Source: Cecembia rubra
GTDB taxonomy: Bacteria; Bacteroidota; Bacteroidia; Cytophagales; Cyclobacteriaceae
Reading direction: 5' to 3'
Assembly: GCF_003014575.1 (NCBI RefSeq)
Contig: NZ_PYGF01000008.1
Location: forward strand, 1-64,000
DNA length: 64,000 bases
Shown in pieces: positions 27,739 through 36,938 of this stretch (positions are counted from its first letter, which is position 1; each line of letters begins with the position of its first letter). The notes beneath the pieces were generated by a model. It was not told the DNA's origin, ran no database searches, and saw only the letters and a list, made by a program, of their open reading frames with translations. Made by a program: the position numbers and the translations under genes.

Positions 27739-28704
27739 TCAATTTTCGTTCGATTTTGCCCAATCAAGGGTTTCTCCAAGTGAGGTGTATTGGAATTCTA
27801 TAAGTTTGTCCACCTTGCTGTTGTCCATGACTGCCTCTAATTGGGCAAGCATTGCTGTTTGCCTGTTCAGTGGGCTTTTGTTAATTCCCAACTTTTTGCC
27901 AAGCCAGGTGAAGAACAAGGCAAAATTGATCATCCAGTCTTTGACTTCTTTGTTGGGAACCTTTTTCCCAAAGGAATAGGCCATTTCTTCAAAGAACCTT
28001 TGATAGCTTATGCCTTCCTTGTTGAGAATAAAACCTTCATTCCAAAGCTCCTTCTGGTGAATTCGGAAAACCAAATCAGCCGCATCCCTGACGTCTATAT
28101 AATTGATTGTTCCTTTAGGATAGTAACTGTTTTCTTCTAACACATAATTGTAGATTTGTGTACTGCTTCTTCCGTCATCAATTTTTCCCATAAGGATGCT
28201 GGGATAAACCACTATGGCCTTTAGCCCTTCTTGAACTCCTCTCCATACTTCCAGTTCAGCATGATGTTTGGAAATAGCATAAGGGGTATTTAAGTCAGAT
28301 TCTGTCCATTTGTGAGATTCATCGATTGATTTCAATTCAGGGCTTCTTCCTAAAGCAGCGACTGAAGAAATATAAATTATTTTTTCTACATTGGATGCTA
28401 ACATCCCATTGATGAGATTTTCTGTTCCTTTGGCATTGACCTGCATCAATTTATCCTTGTCTTCAGACCTGAATGAAACCATTCCTCCGGAATGGATGAC
28501 CAAATCTTTTCCCAAAAGGGCTTCTTCCAGCGAAACTTCATCCAGTAAATCCCCCTCGATCCAATGGATCTGGTCTGCAAAAGAACGAAGCAACCTTTTA
28601 TCACTTTCAGGCCTGGCTAAAGCATAAATCTCTCCTAGGGAAGCAAATTTTCTTGTTAGATAACTTCCAAATAAACCTGTAGCTCCAGTTATTAATATCT
28701 TCAT
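27739..28704 (-). CDS. NAD-dependent epimerase/dehydratase family protein (extended SDR)
   Basis: A 321-residue extended short-chain dehydrogenase. The N-terminal NAD loop is GATGLFGSYL (residues 7-16); the catalytic Ser is in YISSVAALG and the YxxxK in YAISKHH. Substrates of such enzymes are often nucleotide-activated sugars or reduced-flavonoid-like compounds. The gene overlaps the upstream PHP gene by 4 bases and is the last gene of the rfbC-php-SDR operon, so a sugar-nucleotide substrate is plausible. Confidence 0.85.
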   Translation of the reverse strand: MKILITGATGLFGSYLTRKFASLGEIYALARPESDKRLLRSFADQIHWIEGDLLDEVSLEEALLGKDLVIHSGGMVSFRSEDKDKLMQVNAKGTENLINGMLASNVEKIIYISSVAALGRSPELKSIDESHKWTESDLNTPYAISKHHAELEVWRGVQEGLKAIVVYPSILMGKIDDGRSSTQIYNYVLEENSYYPKGTINYIDVRDAADLVFRIHQKELWNEGFILNKEGISYQRFFEEMAYSFGKKVPNKEVKDWMINFALFFTWLGKKLGINKSPLNRQTAMLAQLEAVMDNSKVDKLIEFQYTSLGETLDWAKSNEN

Positions 28705-29450
28705 AGTTTTTGATTGAGGAGATCCAGTTCTTGGATTTTCTCATAATATTTCGATTGGGGAAGGGTTTCCAACATATCGAGATAACGCTGGTTATGACAA
28801 TCTGTTCCAAATAATTTTACCCTTTTTTCATCTATCAGCATTTCGGCAAAATGCTTGGTTGGTTTTGAATAAAACCCTGTCAGTGATAATAGATTGATCT
28901 GGAAATACACCTCACGGTTCAAAAGATCATATAAGAGATCTGGATCCTTGATAAGGTAATGATATCTTTCAGGATGAGCAAGGACAGGTTTGTAGCCATT
29001 CATTTCCATTGCAAAAAATATTTCCATTAGCATTTGAGGTTTGTTCATGAACCCCGTTTCAACCAGAACAAAATTATCCTTTATGGTAAGCAACTCCTGT
29101 CCTGATTCCACTTTTTCCAGGAAAATTTCATCTATGTAATATTCAGCTGCTGCATCTACCTGAATATCGAGTTCTTCTTTTTCCAGCGCAAAGCGGATAT
29201 CTTCTAAACCCAAACGGATTATTTCAGGGGTGTTTCTGAAATATTCAGTCATGATATGGGGTGTTGTGATGATTTTCCGCAAACCGTAACCTTTCAATCT
29301 TTTGATCAGAGCGATAGAATCTTCCAAAGTCTTGGCTCCATCGTCAATGCCTGGAATCAAATGGGAATGCATATCCACCTCCAGCCATTTGAGACTGAAC
29401 TCACTTACTTCCTCGTACTTTTGTGTTTTGAATATGTCTAGTAATCCCAT
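28701..29450 (-). CDS. CpsB/CapC-type PHP-family tyrosine phosphatase
   Basis: A 249-residue PHP-domain protein related to CpsB/YwqE tyrosine phosphatases, which control capsule or exopolysaccharide synthesis by dephosphorylating the tyrosine kinase. The metal-binding HxH is at residues 28 and 30 (DMHSHLIPGIDDG), later ligands at TTPHIM, HPERYHYL and GTDCHN. It begins 11 bases after rfbC and overlaps the SDR gene by 4 bases, so the operon points to polysaccharide work. No tyrosine kinase or Wzx/Wzy gene is in the window. Confidence 0.86.
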   Translation of the reverse strand: MGLLDIFKTQKYEEVSEFSLKWLEVDMHSHLIPGIDDGAKTLEDSIALIKRLKGYGLRKIITTPHIMTEYFRNTPEIIRLGLEDIRFALEKEELDIQVDAAAEYYIDEIFLEKVESGQELLTIKDNFVLVETGFMNKPQMLMEIFFAMEMNGYKPVLAHPERYHYLIKDPDLLYDLLNREVYFQINLLSLTGFYSKPTKHFAEMLIDEKRVKLFGTDCHNQRYLDMLETLPQSKYYEKIQELDLLNQKL

Positions 29451-29461
29451 GTTCTAATCTG

Positions 29462-30010
29462 TTATCTGGCAGAATATTGCTCAGCAAATTCTTTGAGTGT
29501 AGGCCAGTTCTGATCTCTTTCAGAAAGTATCGGTTCTGAAATTTTCCAATCAATATTTAATCCCCTATCATTCCAAAGAATGCCTCCTTCGCTTTCTTTA
29601 TTGTAATAATTGGAGCATTTATAGCTAAAGATAGCATCTTCTAGTACTGAAAACCCATGAGCAAATCCCTTAGGCACAAACAACATATTATGCTCTTTTG
29701 CATTGAGTTCCACCGTATAAACGCCACCAAAAGTCTTAGAGTTCGGCCTTAGATCCAATACAACATCCAAAACCCGCCCTTTGATAACTCTTACCAATTT
29801 GGCCTGTGCATATTCCCCTGACTGAAAGTGCAGGCCTCGGACTGTTCCAACTGTAGAAAAAGACTGGTTTTCCTGAACCCAGTTTTCCTGAATTCCGGCT
29901 TCCGCCAAAATATCCTCCCTGAAGGATTCAAAAAAGTATCCCCTATGATCCTCCCAAACTTTAGGAAAAATTTCCAAAACCCCCTCCAGTGGTGTTTCCT
30001 TTATTTTCAT
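29462..30010 (-). CDS. rfbC: dTDP-4-dehydrorhamnose 3,5-epimerase
   Basis: A 182-residue cupin-fold epimerase, third step of dTDP-L-rhamnose synthesis. The catalytic His is in RGLHFQSG, and FVPKGFAHGFSVLEDA and YKCSNYYNKESEGGILWND are the diagnostic C-terminal half. rfbA, rfbB and rfbD are absent, so they must be elsewhere. It is the first gene of the operon with PHP and SDR; a TATATTTG element lies just upstream. Confidence 0.95.
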   Translation of the reverse strand: MKIKETPLEGVLEIFPKVWEDHRGYFFESFREDILAEAGIQENWVQENQSFSTVGTVRGLHFQSGEYAQAKLVRVIKGRVLDVVLDLRPNSKTFGGVYTVELNAKEHNMLFVPKGFAHGFSVLEDAIFSYKCSNYYNKESEGGILWNDRGLNIDWKISEPILSERDQNWPTLKEFAEQYSAR

Positions 30011-30032
30011 CTTTAGAATTTGATATTGGCTC

Positions 30033-30040
30033 CAAATATA
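30033..30040 (-). promoter_or_regulatory. Putative -7 element of the rfbC operon promoter
   Basis: Minus-strand TATATTTG matches TAnnTTTG, 22 bases before the rfbC ATG. No clear -33 box. Confidence 0.45.
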
Positions 30041-30119
30041 ACTTTATTCCAGCAAGGTTGGTAAATTTACAGCTTCTTCAAATGGAACTAATTAATTGTT
30101 CCTTTCCTTGATATAACAT

Positions 30120-31385
30120 ATGAGTAAATTTTCGAGAAAACTTCAGAAATTATACGATACTGCACCCAAGCAAGAGACAGCTGTACTGGTAGCATTGATC
30201 CATCAAGGTCAGAGCGAACAACAAGTTCAGGAATACCTTGATGAGCTGGCTTTTTTGGCAGAAACTTTAGGAGCGAAAACAGTTTATAAATTTACCCAAA
30301 AATTGGAGCGCCCCGATGTGAGGACTTTTGTGGGTACAGGTAAATTAGAGGAGATCCAAGCTTATGTGGAGCATTTTGAGGTGGATATGGTGATCTTTGA
30401 CGATGACCTCAGTCCTTCCCAAATGCGAAATCTTGAGAATGAACTCAAAGTGAAAGTTTATGACCGCTCCCTGCTGATTTTGGATATTTTTCTTAAAAGG
30501 GCACAGACTGCTCAGGCAAAAACCCAGGTGGAACTTGCCAGATTTCAATACTTGCTTCCAAGGTTGACCAGAATGTGGACCCACTTGGAGAGACAAAGGG
30601 GTGGAACTGGTACCAGGGGAGGTGCCGGTGAGAAAGAAATTGAAACGGATAAAAGAGATATCCGAAATAAAATTACTTTGCTCAGGAGCAAGCTTAAGGA
30701 AATAGAGAAACAAGGAGAAACTCAAAGAAAAGGGAGGAAGGGCATTGTAAGGGTGGCTTTGGTCGGTTATACCAACGTAGGCAAAAGTACCTTGATGAAC
30801 CTGATAACCAAAACCAATATTCTTGCTGAAAACAAACTATTTGCCACAGTGGATGCTACTGTCAGGAAGGTTGTTTTAGACAATATTCCATTTTTGCTTT
30901 CCGATACGGTTGGTTTCATCAGAAAGCTCCCTACCCATCTCATTGAATCTTTTAAGTCAACTCTGGACGAAATCAGAGAAGCAGACCTATTGGTGGAGGT
31001 AGTGGATATTTCACATCCAGGTTTTGAAGACCATATTACAGTGGTCAAAAATACACTGAATGAAATCGGCGCAGGGGATAAACCAATGTTGTTGGTCTTT
31101 AACAAAATTGACCTCGTTCCAAAAATGCCAAGTGAGGAAGAAAGGCAACATATGACGGAGTTAGAGCTGGAAGAGCAAAATTTTCTGGATTTCGAGAAAT
31201 TATCCAAGGCATATGAGAAAAAAACAGGAATAGCTCCTGTTTTCATGGCTGCACATGACGGGACTCATGTTGAGGAATTTAGAACAGCTTTAGTAAAGGA
31301 AGTTAAAAAACAACACCTGAAAATATATCCTCACTATCTTGAAAGCGAAATCATCAATTGGTCTCAATATGATGTGGAAGAGTAA
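30120..31385 (+). CDS. hflX: GTPase HflX
   Basis: A 421-residue ribosome-associated GTPase that splits stalled 70S ribosomes, notably under heat stress. The N-terminal HflX domain (about 20-195) contains QxELAR-like AQTAQAKTQVELARFQYLL and RGGTGTRGGAGEKEIE. The G domain has G1 GYTNVGKST, G3 DTVGF, and G4 NKID. It is convergent with the methyltransferase gene, only 3 bases between the stops. Confidence 0.95.
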   Translation: MSKFSRKLQKLYDTAPKQETAVLVALIHQGQSEQQVQEYLDELAFLAETLGAKTVYKFTQKLERPDVRTFVGTGKLEEIQAYVEHFEVDMVIFDDDLSPSQMRNLENELKVKVYDRSLLILDIFLKRAQTAQAKTQVELARFQYLLPRLTRMWTHLERQRGGTGTRGGAGEKEIETDKRDIRNKITLLRSKLKEIEKQGETQRKGRKGIVRVALVGYTNVGKSTLMNLITKTNILAENKLFATVDATVRKVVLDNIPFLLSDTVGFIRKLPTHLIESFKSTLDEIREADLLVEVVDISHPGFEDHITVVKNTLNEIGAGDKPMLLVFNKIDLVPKMPSEEERQHMTELELEEQNFLDFEKLSKAYEKKTGIAPVFMAAHDGTHVEEFRTALVKEVKKQHLKIYPHYLESEIINWSQYDVEE

Positions 31386-31388
31386 TTC

Positions 31389-32771
31389 TCACCTCATCCG
31401 AATCCGCCATTCTTTCGGATAATTGTTATTTGTTCTTTTACCAAGGTTTTTGACCCATCCCAAAGGCAGGTTTTGGAATGTGACTAGAACCCATCCCTCA
31501 GGCATGCCTGGAATTGGAATTTCTTCTTTTCTTAAGAAATCCAGGGCTTCTTTTTTACTTAACTCAAAAGTTTTAAAGCCATGTTTGGGAAGAATGCTGA
31601 CAGCCAATTCATGGGTAGGTACAAATTGCTCTTTATTGAACTTGCCCAGTTCTACTCCAAAATATTTGATGTTCAGAAAGCGGGATAGAAATTCAAAGTG
31701 CTTTTGGAATTCAGTTGGAATCCTAAAAAAACTTCCCTGAAGACTGTAAATCGAGGAATTTTCCGGAAGTCCCAATGTTTCCACCAGTTTATGGAGAATG
31801 GCTTTTCCTTCAGATTTGATAAAGGGGTGTTTAAAGTCCTTAATCCTTTGGGGCTCCTGTATGTATGTGTCTTCTGATCTTTTTAATACACACACAAAAA
31901 AACCTTCCCCCTCAACCTTGTGCGGATAAAATTTGTACCCAAAGTAAGGAATGCCTTCCAATTCTACTGTCGTTTCGACGATTCCCCAAGAGGGAACAAG
32001 TGGAATTCTAACCGGTTCATAGGAAAACTCCGAACAGATAAACCGTAACATGTCTTCATTTTCCTGCACGTTGAAGGTGCAGGTGCTATATACAAGATAT
32101 CCCCCAGCTTTGACTAGCGCACCTGCCTGATCCATGATCCTTTCCTGCCTCATAGCACAAAGGTTCACGTGTTCAGGAGACCATTCATTTCTGGCATCAG
32201 GATCTTTTCTGAACATTCCTTCACCAGAGCATGGCGCATCCACGAGTACCAGATCAAAAAATCCTTCAAGATTTGAAAAGTGTTCTGGGTCATTTTGAGT
32301 CACTAATGTATTGGCAAGACCCCATTTGATAATGTTTTCCTTAAGTATAGAAGCCCTTGTTTTGATGACTTCATTTGCTATAAGAAATCCCTCCTCTCCC
32401 AGGTAACTGCTCAGCAGGGTGGATTTACCTCCCGGCGCTGCGGCCAGATCCAGAAAGACACCATTTTTTGGTACTTGAAGATGGTTTAAAATATGATCCA
32501 AAAACATGGAAGAAGCCTCTTGTACATAATATGCGCCTGCATGAAACAAGGGGTCCAAAGTAAAGCTGGGCCGGTCTACCAGATAATACCCACAAGTCGA
32601 CCAGGGAACCTTGATCAAATTCGGGTATTCCGTTACATTTTTGAAAGGGTTAAGCCTAATGGAAGTTCTAGGGTCTTTTTCCATGGCGTCGTGGAATTGA
32701 GAAAACTCCTCTTCTCCAAGGTAATCTTTCATCCTCTTTTCAAACGCTTCAGGAAGTAGGATAGATGACAT
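31389..32771 (-). CDS. RNA cytosine-C5 methyltransferase (NOL1/NOP2/Sun family)
   Basis: A 460-residue SAM-dependent methyltransferase that forms 5-methylcytosine in RNA, probably in 16S or 23S rRNA (RsmF/RsmB-like). Motifs: SAM-binding DLAAAPGGKSTLLSSYL, the catalytic Cys in VDAPCSGEGMF, and the second Cys in VYSTCTF. The C-terminal part (about 300-460) is an RNA-binding PUA-like region. A TTG at 32786 would add five residues but falls inside a possible promoter element, so the ATG at 32771 is preferred. It may be co-transcribed with the CHAD gene 31 bases upstream. Confidence 0.92.
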   Translation of the reverse strand: MSSILLPEAFEKRMKDYLGEEEFSQFHDAMEKDPRTSIRLNPFKNVTEYPNLIKVPWSTCGYYLVDRPSFTLDPLFHAGAYYVQEASSMFLDHILNHLQVPKNGVFLDLAAAPGGKSTLLSSYLGEEGFLIANEVIKTRASILKENIIKWGLANTLVTQNDPEHFSNLEGFFDLVLVDAPCSGEGMFRKDPDARNEWSPEHVNLCAMRQERIMDQAGALVKAGGYLVYSTCTFNVQENEDMLRFICSEFSYEPVRIPLVPSWGIVETTVELEGIPYFGYKFYPHKVEGEGFFVCVLKRSEDTYIQEPQRIKDFKHPFIKSEGKAILHKLVETLGLPENSSIYSLQGSFFRIPTEFQKHFEFLSRFLNIKYFGVELGKFNKEQFVPTHELAVSILPKHGFKTFELSKKEALDFLRKEEIPIPGMPEGWVLVTFQNLPLGWVKNLGKRTNNNYPKEWRIRMR

Positions 32772-32783
32772 GGTTTTTTTTGA

Positions 32784-32791
32784 CAAAAATA
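32784..32791 (-). promoter_or_regulatory. Possible -7 element before the RNA methyltransferase
   Basis: Minus-strand TATTTTTG matches TAnnTTTG but would leave a leader of only a few bases before the ATG at 32771. It could be chance in AT-rich sequence. Confidence 0.25.
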
Positions 32792-32802
32792 GTTCTTTAT
32801 AA

Positions 32803-33561
32803 TTAAGCTGGATGGCTGGAAATATACACTGTTTGAAGGAAGCTTTTGGTAATGGCTTTAATCTCTTTTTCTAAAGTATCCAATTCCCTTTGGATCTTTT
32901 TATCATGGTCCTTGCTTTTGGACAAGTTTTGGCTGACTAACAGATCGTGCCAAATTCCGATTTTTTCCTGCAAATTATCCAGAAATTCAAAATTGATTTT
33001 AAGGTCATGTTGCTGATTTTCAGAAAACAGGGGTTTTAAATACAGGATGAATTTAATTTCCATTCTGGCATCATGGAACATGCCTTTTCGCAATCTTTTA
33101 TTGCTTTTGAATATGATACTGTTGAAGTAGGCGGATAAGAAATTGATATCAAAAGTATGATTGAATTTAGTGATCGTATCCAGAAAACCATTGAGGGTTT
33201 TTTCCCATTTTGGCAATCTTACCAAAAACTGATCAATTTTATTGGCCAGTTTCGCATTAAGGTTTCTCTCCTGCTTTCCCTTTTTTTCCTGAAATGACTC
33301 AAATTTGGTCAGGTACAACTGCATTTCCCTGATTTCACCCGCCTGTTTGAAAAGTTTCCTTATAGGTTGAAAAATCTTTTTATAATCAATATTGGGCTCT
33401 AATTGTGCAAAAAACCGAATGAGTGCTTTTATTTTTTTGATATTGACCCTCAATTGATGAATATTATCAGCCTCTTTGTTTTCATTAAACAGAGCGAGAT
33501 AATGATTCACCTGATCCAGATGTTCCTTCAGATATTTGTTATAAATGGATTCAGAAGCCAT
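32803..33561 (-). CDS. CHAD-domain protein
   Basis: A 252-residue alpha-helical protein with the CHAD pattern of conserved histidines and basic residues (HQLRVNIKKIKALIRFF, REMQLYLTKFE, HDLLV). CHAD domains bind polyphosphate and are often linked to CYTH enzymes or polyphosphate granules; here there is no CYTH partner. The frame is open back to an ATG at 33606, which would add 15 hydrophobic residues. The ATG at 33561 (MASESIYNKYLK) starts directly with the helical domain and is preferred, but either could be used. Confidence 0.82.
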   Translation of the reverse strand: MASESIYNKYLKEHLDQVNHYLALFNENKEADNIHQLRVNIKKIKALIRFFAQLEPNIDYKKIFQPIRKLFKQAGEIREMQLYLTKFESFQEKKGKQERNLNAKLANKIDQFLVRLPKWEKTLNGFLDTITKFNHTFDINFLSAYFNSIIFKSNKRLRKGMFHDARMEIKFILYLKPLFSENQQHDLKINFEFLDNLQEKIGIWHDLLVSQNLSKSKDHDKKIQRELDTLEKEIKAITKSFLQTVYISSHPA

Positions 33562-33753
33562 TATTGGATAAAATTTTATATACATCCCCAATACACCAGT
33601 AATCATTATAAATGCGGGTATTAATCAAACTGATATTTATTGACATTGGATGTTGATTCTAATTTACTTGTAAATCCTATAAGTGGTATGATAGCAGATA
33701 ATCATGTAAAATTTAAACGACAATCAATTTAGGTTTTATACAGGGAATAAAAA

Positions 33754-33782
33754 ATCCCCGCCCAATTTAGTTGGAAGGGGAT
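33754..33782 (-). terminator. Terminator of the AAA+/VWA operon
   Basis: ATCCCC (33754-33759) pairs with GGGGAT (33777-33782) and, after a small internal loop, CCAA with TTGG. On the minus strand an A/T-rich T run follows. It is 22 bases past the stop at 33805. Confidence 0.65.
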
Positions 33783-33804
33783 CAATTGTCTGGTAAGTTT
33801 AGGT

Positions 33805-35328
33805 TTAATAATCATCTTCTTCATCAAAATCTTCTTCGGAGGCATCCATATCAAACATGGAGCTGAATAAATCTTTAAATTGCATTCCAGTGTCTAGGAG
33901 TTTTTTACTTAACTGGCTGTATTCAGAAAGTCCGTGAAGCAGGAATTCCATGTAAAATTCTTTTTCTTTTTCCGGTAAGCTTTTGATCATTGCCGTAACC
34001 AAATTTTCCAATCCAGGTACTTTTTGAAGACTGCTTTTGTATTCCTTATCGCTTGTCGAGGCCAAGATATCCAAAGCATTTCCTTCCCCAAACCAAGCCA
34101 ATGGGATAACATATGGATTTCCTTCTTTATCTTTTTTCTTTTGTTCAGGAGAAGGGAAATAATCAGTGAATAAGGTACGGATTGCCTTTCCGATCAGGTT
34201 ATAAGCGACAAGGCCCGCGCCTTCCTGTTCTCCTTCATAAACCAATTCAACTTTACCTGTAATGGCTGGTATAACTCCGATAAGATCTGCTATCCTTATG
34301 ACAGTGCTTTCTTCTTCATTGAGGTAAAGTCTCCGTTCTGCGGCAGAAATGAGGTTTTCAAAAGCCGAGATTGTCAATCTTGCAGAGACACCGCTTTTTT
34401 CATCTACATATTCACTTTTTCTGGCCTCGATGGCGATCTGTTCTATGAGATCCCGCATCAGTTCAGGAACGTGGATATTTTCTATAGGTTTGCCTTCCAA
34501 TTTGGCCTCCTGAGCAGTGATTCTCTTACCAATCTCAATGGATTTTGGATAATGGGTAATGATCTGGCTTTCTATCCGGTCTTTGAGTGGAGTTACTATT
34601 GAGCCTCGATTGGTATAGTCTTCAGGGTTCGCGGTGAATACAAATTGGATATCCAAGGGCAGTCTTAATTTGAATCCTCTGATTTGAATATCTCCTTCCT
34701 GTAGGATATTAAATAGCGCTACCTGTATCCTTGCCTGAAGATCAGGAAGTTCGTTGATGACAAAAATGGACCTGTTGGACCTGGGCACCAATCCATAATG
34801 AATTACCTTTTCGTCATTATAGGATAGTTTTAGGGTAGCGGCTTTAATGGGGTCTACATCCCCAATAAGGTCAGCAACTGAGACATCAGGAGTAGCCAGT
34901 TTTTCTGTATACCTATCCTCTCTATGCCACCATGATATGGGTGTATGATCCCCCTTAGTTTTGATGAGTTCTTTGGCAAATGAAGAAAGAGGAGCCAATG
35001 GATCATCATTGAGTTCAGAACCTTCCACCACAGGTATGAATTCATCCAATAAGAGGGTCATCATCCTTGCAATACGGGTTTTGGCCTGCCCTCTAAGTCC
35101 AAGTAAGTTGATGTTGTGCATGGAAAGAATCGCCCTCTCAATATCTGGGATAACAGTATCTTCATAACCCCATATTCCTTCAAATACCTGTTCTTTTTTC
35201 TTAATTTTTTGGATCAGGTTTTTTCGAAGCTCTTCCTTAATGGAAATTGGCCTATAGCCAGAAGCTTTCAATTCCCCAAGTGTTTTTATTTTTAATAAGT
35301 CTCTGGAGGTCAATTTATGGTATTCCAT
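33805..35328 (-). CDS. MoxR/magnesium-chelatase subunit I-like AAA+ ATPase
   Basis: A 507-residue AAA+ ATPase related to ChlI/MoxR. Walker A is GLRGQAKTR, the GxxGxAKT form of MoxR proteins. The Walker B site reads FVINELPDL: the usual Asp before Glu is Asn. Sensor 1 is in FVFTANPEDY, with sensor 2/arginine-finger-like residues later. The last 20 residues are acidic. It is separated by only 2 bases from an upstream VWA-domain gene. MoxR/ChlI ATPases with VWA partners remodel or insert cofactors into client proteins; no client is visible and no tetrapyrrole genes are near, so it is not a chelatase for chlorophyll. Confidence 0.85.
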   Translation of the reverse strand: MEYHKLTSRDLLKIKTLGELKASGYRPISIKEELRKNLIQKIKKKEQVFEGIWGYEDTVIPDIERAILSMHNINLLGLRGQAKTRIARMMTLLLDEFIPVVEGSELNDDPLAPLSSFAKELIKTKGDHTPISWWHREDRYTEKLATPDVSVADLIGDVDPIKAATLKLSYNDEKVIHYGLVPRSNRSIFVINELPDLQARIQVALFNILQEGDIQIRGFKLRLPLDIQFVFTANPEDYTNRGSIVTPLKDRIESQIITHYPKSIEIGKRITAQEAKLEGKPIENIHVPELMRDLIEQIAIEARKSEYVDEKSGVSARLTISAFENLISAAERRLYLNEEESTVIRIADLIGVIPAITGKVELVYEGEQEGAGLVAYNLIGKAIRTLFTDYFPSPEQKKKDKEGNPYVIPLAWFGEGNALDILASTSDKEYKSSLQKVPGLENLVTAMIKSLPEKEKEFYMEFLLHGLSEYSQLSKKLLDTGMQFKDLFSSMFDMDASEEDFDEEDDY

Positions 35329-35330
35329 GT

Positions 35331-36431
35331 TTAAAGTTTTTTAGTCCTGTTTCTTCTATAATCTTCAAAAATCAGATTTCCCAATCCCTTAAGACTGCTA
35401 TAATAAGCATTACCATTATTGGCTTTGGTAAATTCTTTAACAAATTCCTTGAGATAAGGATCAGATGCAATCATGAAGGTAGTGATGGGGATTTTAAGTT
35501 TTCGGCATTGAGAAGCGAGTTTTAGGGTTTCGTTCAGGATTTTGCTATCAATCCCGAAAGCATTTTTGTAATATTTTATCCCAATTTTGAGACAGGTAGG
35601 TTTCCCGTCTGTAATCATAAAGATTTGTTTATTTGGGTTTTTTCTTCTTCTGAGCAAATCCATAGCAAGTTCCAGACCTGCTACGGTGTTGGTATGGTAG
35701 GGTCCCACTTGCAAGTAAGGGAGGTCTTTAATTTCTATTTGCCAGGCATCATTGCCAAAGACTATTACATCCAAAGTGTCCTTAGGATATCTGGTCTTGA
35801 TCAGTTCTGCCAAAGCCATGGCCACTTTCTTGGCAGGGGTTATCCGGTCTTCACCGTACAAAATCATTGAATGACTGATGTCTATCATCAAGACAGTAGA
35901 GGTCTGGGTCCTGTACTCATTCTCCACCACCTCTAGGTCATCTTCTGTAAGAAGGTAGTCACCAGAAAAGCCATGATTGACCTGGGCATTCCTAATGGAA
36001 TCTGTCAAAGCAATCTGGTCAAGGCTATCTCCAAAGCTGTATGGCCTCCTGTCAGTTCCTTTTTCATCTCCTGATCCGGATTGGGTAGTTTTATGCTGCC
36101 CGGTTTTGGATTTCTTAAGTTTGCCAAAAATTTCCTCCAGGGCATTTTTACGGATACTTTGTTCAGCTTTTGGGGTGATTTTAATTTCCCCTTTTTGGTT
36201 TTCTTCTGTTAGGTAACCTTTGCTTTTGAGTTCTTCAATAAAATCTCCTATACCATAATTTGGATTGGTAAGCTGGTATCTTTTGTCCAGATTGCTCAGC
36301 CAAGATAGGGCTTCTGCCACATCACCTCCGGTCATCGTTACCAATTGAAGGAAAATATTGAGCAGATTTTCAAAAGTGTTTTTCTCCGGGTTCTGTGGTG
36401 GAGTGAATTTGGTAAATCGGAAACCTTTCAT
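35331..36431 (-). CDS. VWA-domain protein, partner of the AAA+ ATPase
   Basis: A 366-residue soluble protein with an N-terminal helical region and a von Willebrand factor A domain (about 175-340). The MIDAS is complete: DISHS (DxSxS), a Thr in HTNTVAGLELA, and the Asp in MITDGKPT. It therefore should bind a metal and a ligand. It is followed after 2 bases by the AAA+ ATPase gene, the standard gene order of MoxR/ChlI-VWA chaperone pairs. Confidence 0.88.
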   Translation of the reverse strand: MKGFRFTKFTPPQNPEKNTFENLLNIFLQLVTMTGGDVAEALSWLSNLDKRYQLTNPNYGIGDFIEELKSKGYLTEENQKGEIKITPKAEQSIRKNALEEIFGKLKKSKTGQHKTTQSGSGDEKGTDRRPYSFGDSLDQIALTDSIRNAQVNHGFSGDYLLTEDDLEVVENEYRTQTSTVLMIDISHSMILYGEDRITPAKKVAMALAELIKTRYPKDTLDVIVFGNDAWQIEIKDLPYLQVGPYHTNTVAGLELAMDLLRRRKNPNKQIFMITDGKPTCLKIGIKYYKNAFGIDSKILNETLKLASQCRKLKIPITTFMIASDPYLKEFVKEFTKANNGNAYYSSLKGLGNLIFEDYRRNRTKKL

Positions 36432-36495
36432 AGCATTGTTGTAACAAAATGAAGCTTATACTGGTTTACTAAGTAAAGATAAATACTTGATAATC

Positions 36496-36717
36496 ATGAA
36501 AAACTATTTGTTTCCTGTCTATTTGGTTACCTCATTTCTGGTTGTTTTTGTTACAGCGATTCATACCAATCTCAATACTGCATTGATATTGATTATGTTT
36601 TCAATATCGCCGATTTCTATCATCTGGATGGTTTACAGGGTCTTAAGATCAGAAGTGCTGGTAAAATCTACTTTTGAGGACCAATGGTACGAAGATTTCC
36701 CAAAGGCAAGGATGTAG
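36496..36717 (+). CDS. Small membrane protein of unknown function
   Basis: A 73-residue protein with two hydrophobic segments (about residues 5-22 and 28-48) and a charged C-terminus (FEDQWYEDFPKARM). A TTG at 36487 is in frame; the ATG at 36496 is preferred. It is divergently placed from the VWA gene (64 bases between starts), so the two might share a regulatory region. I recognise no family. Confidence 0.6.
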   Translation: MKNYLFPVYLVTSFLVVFVTAIHTNLNTALILIMFSISPISIIWMVYRVLRSEVLVKSTFEDQWYEDFPKARM

Positions 36718-36893
36718 CCCAAAAACTGTATATGGTTATCATTAAATCGTTGTTAATACCAAGATTTTACCTTGGTTTAATTTAATTAAATCTTTAAATA
36801 GTCAAGTTGAAAATTACCGAAATATTAATTTTTCTACTGGTAAATTGTACTAACCAAATATGTCAGAAATTCGGAAAATATTGAAACGTTTAA

Positions 36894-36901
36894 TACATTT
36901 G
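36894..36901 (+). promoter_or_regulatory. Putative -7 element of the acylphosphatase promoter
   Basis: TACATTTG matches TAnnTTTG, 37 bases before the ATG at 36939. Confidence 0.45.
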
Positions 36902-36938
36902 TAATTGATCCACATTAATGTGATAACCCTTAAAACGA

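Noticed and set aside
36758-36780. Hairpin ACCAAG/CTTGGT after the small membrane protein
   Set aside because: Only a 6-bp stem with a weak T run; not strong enough to call a terminator.
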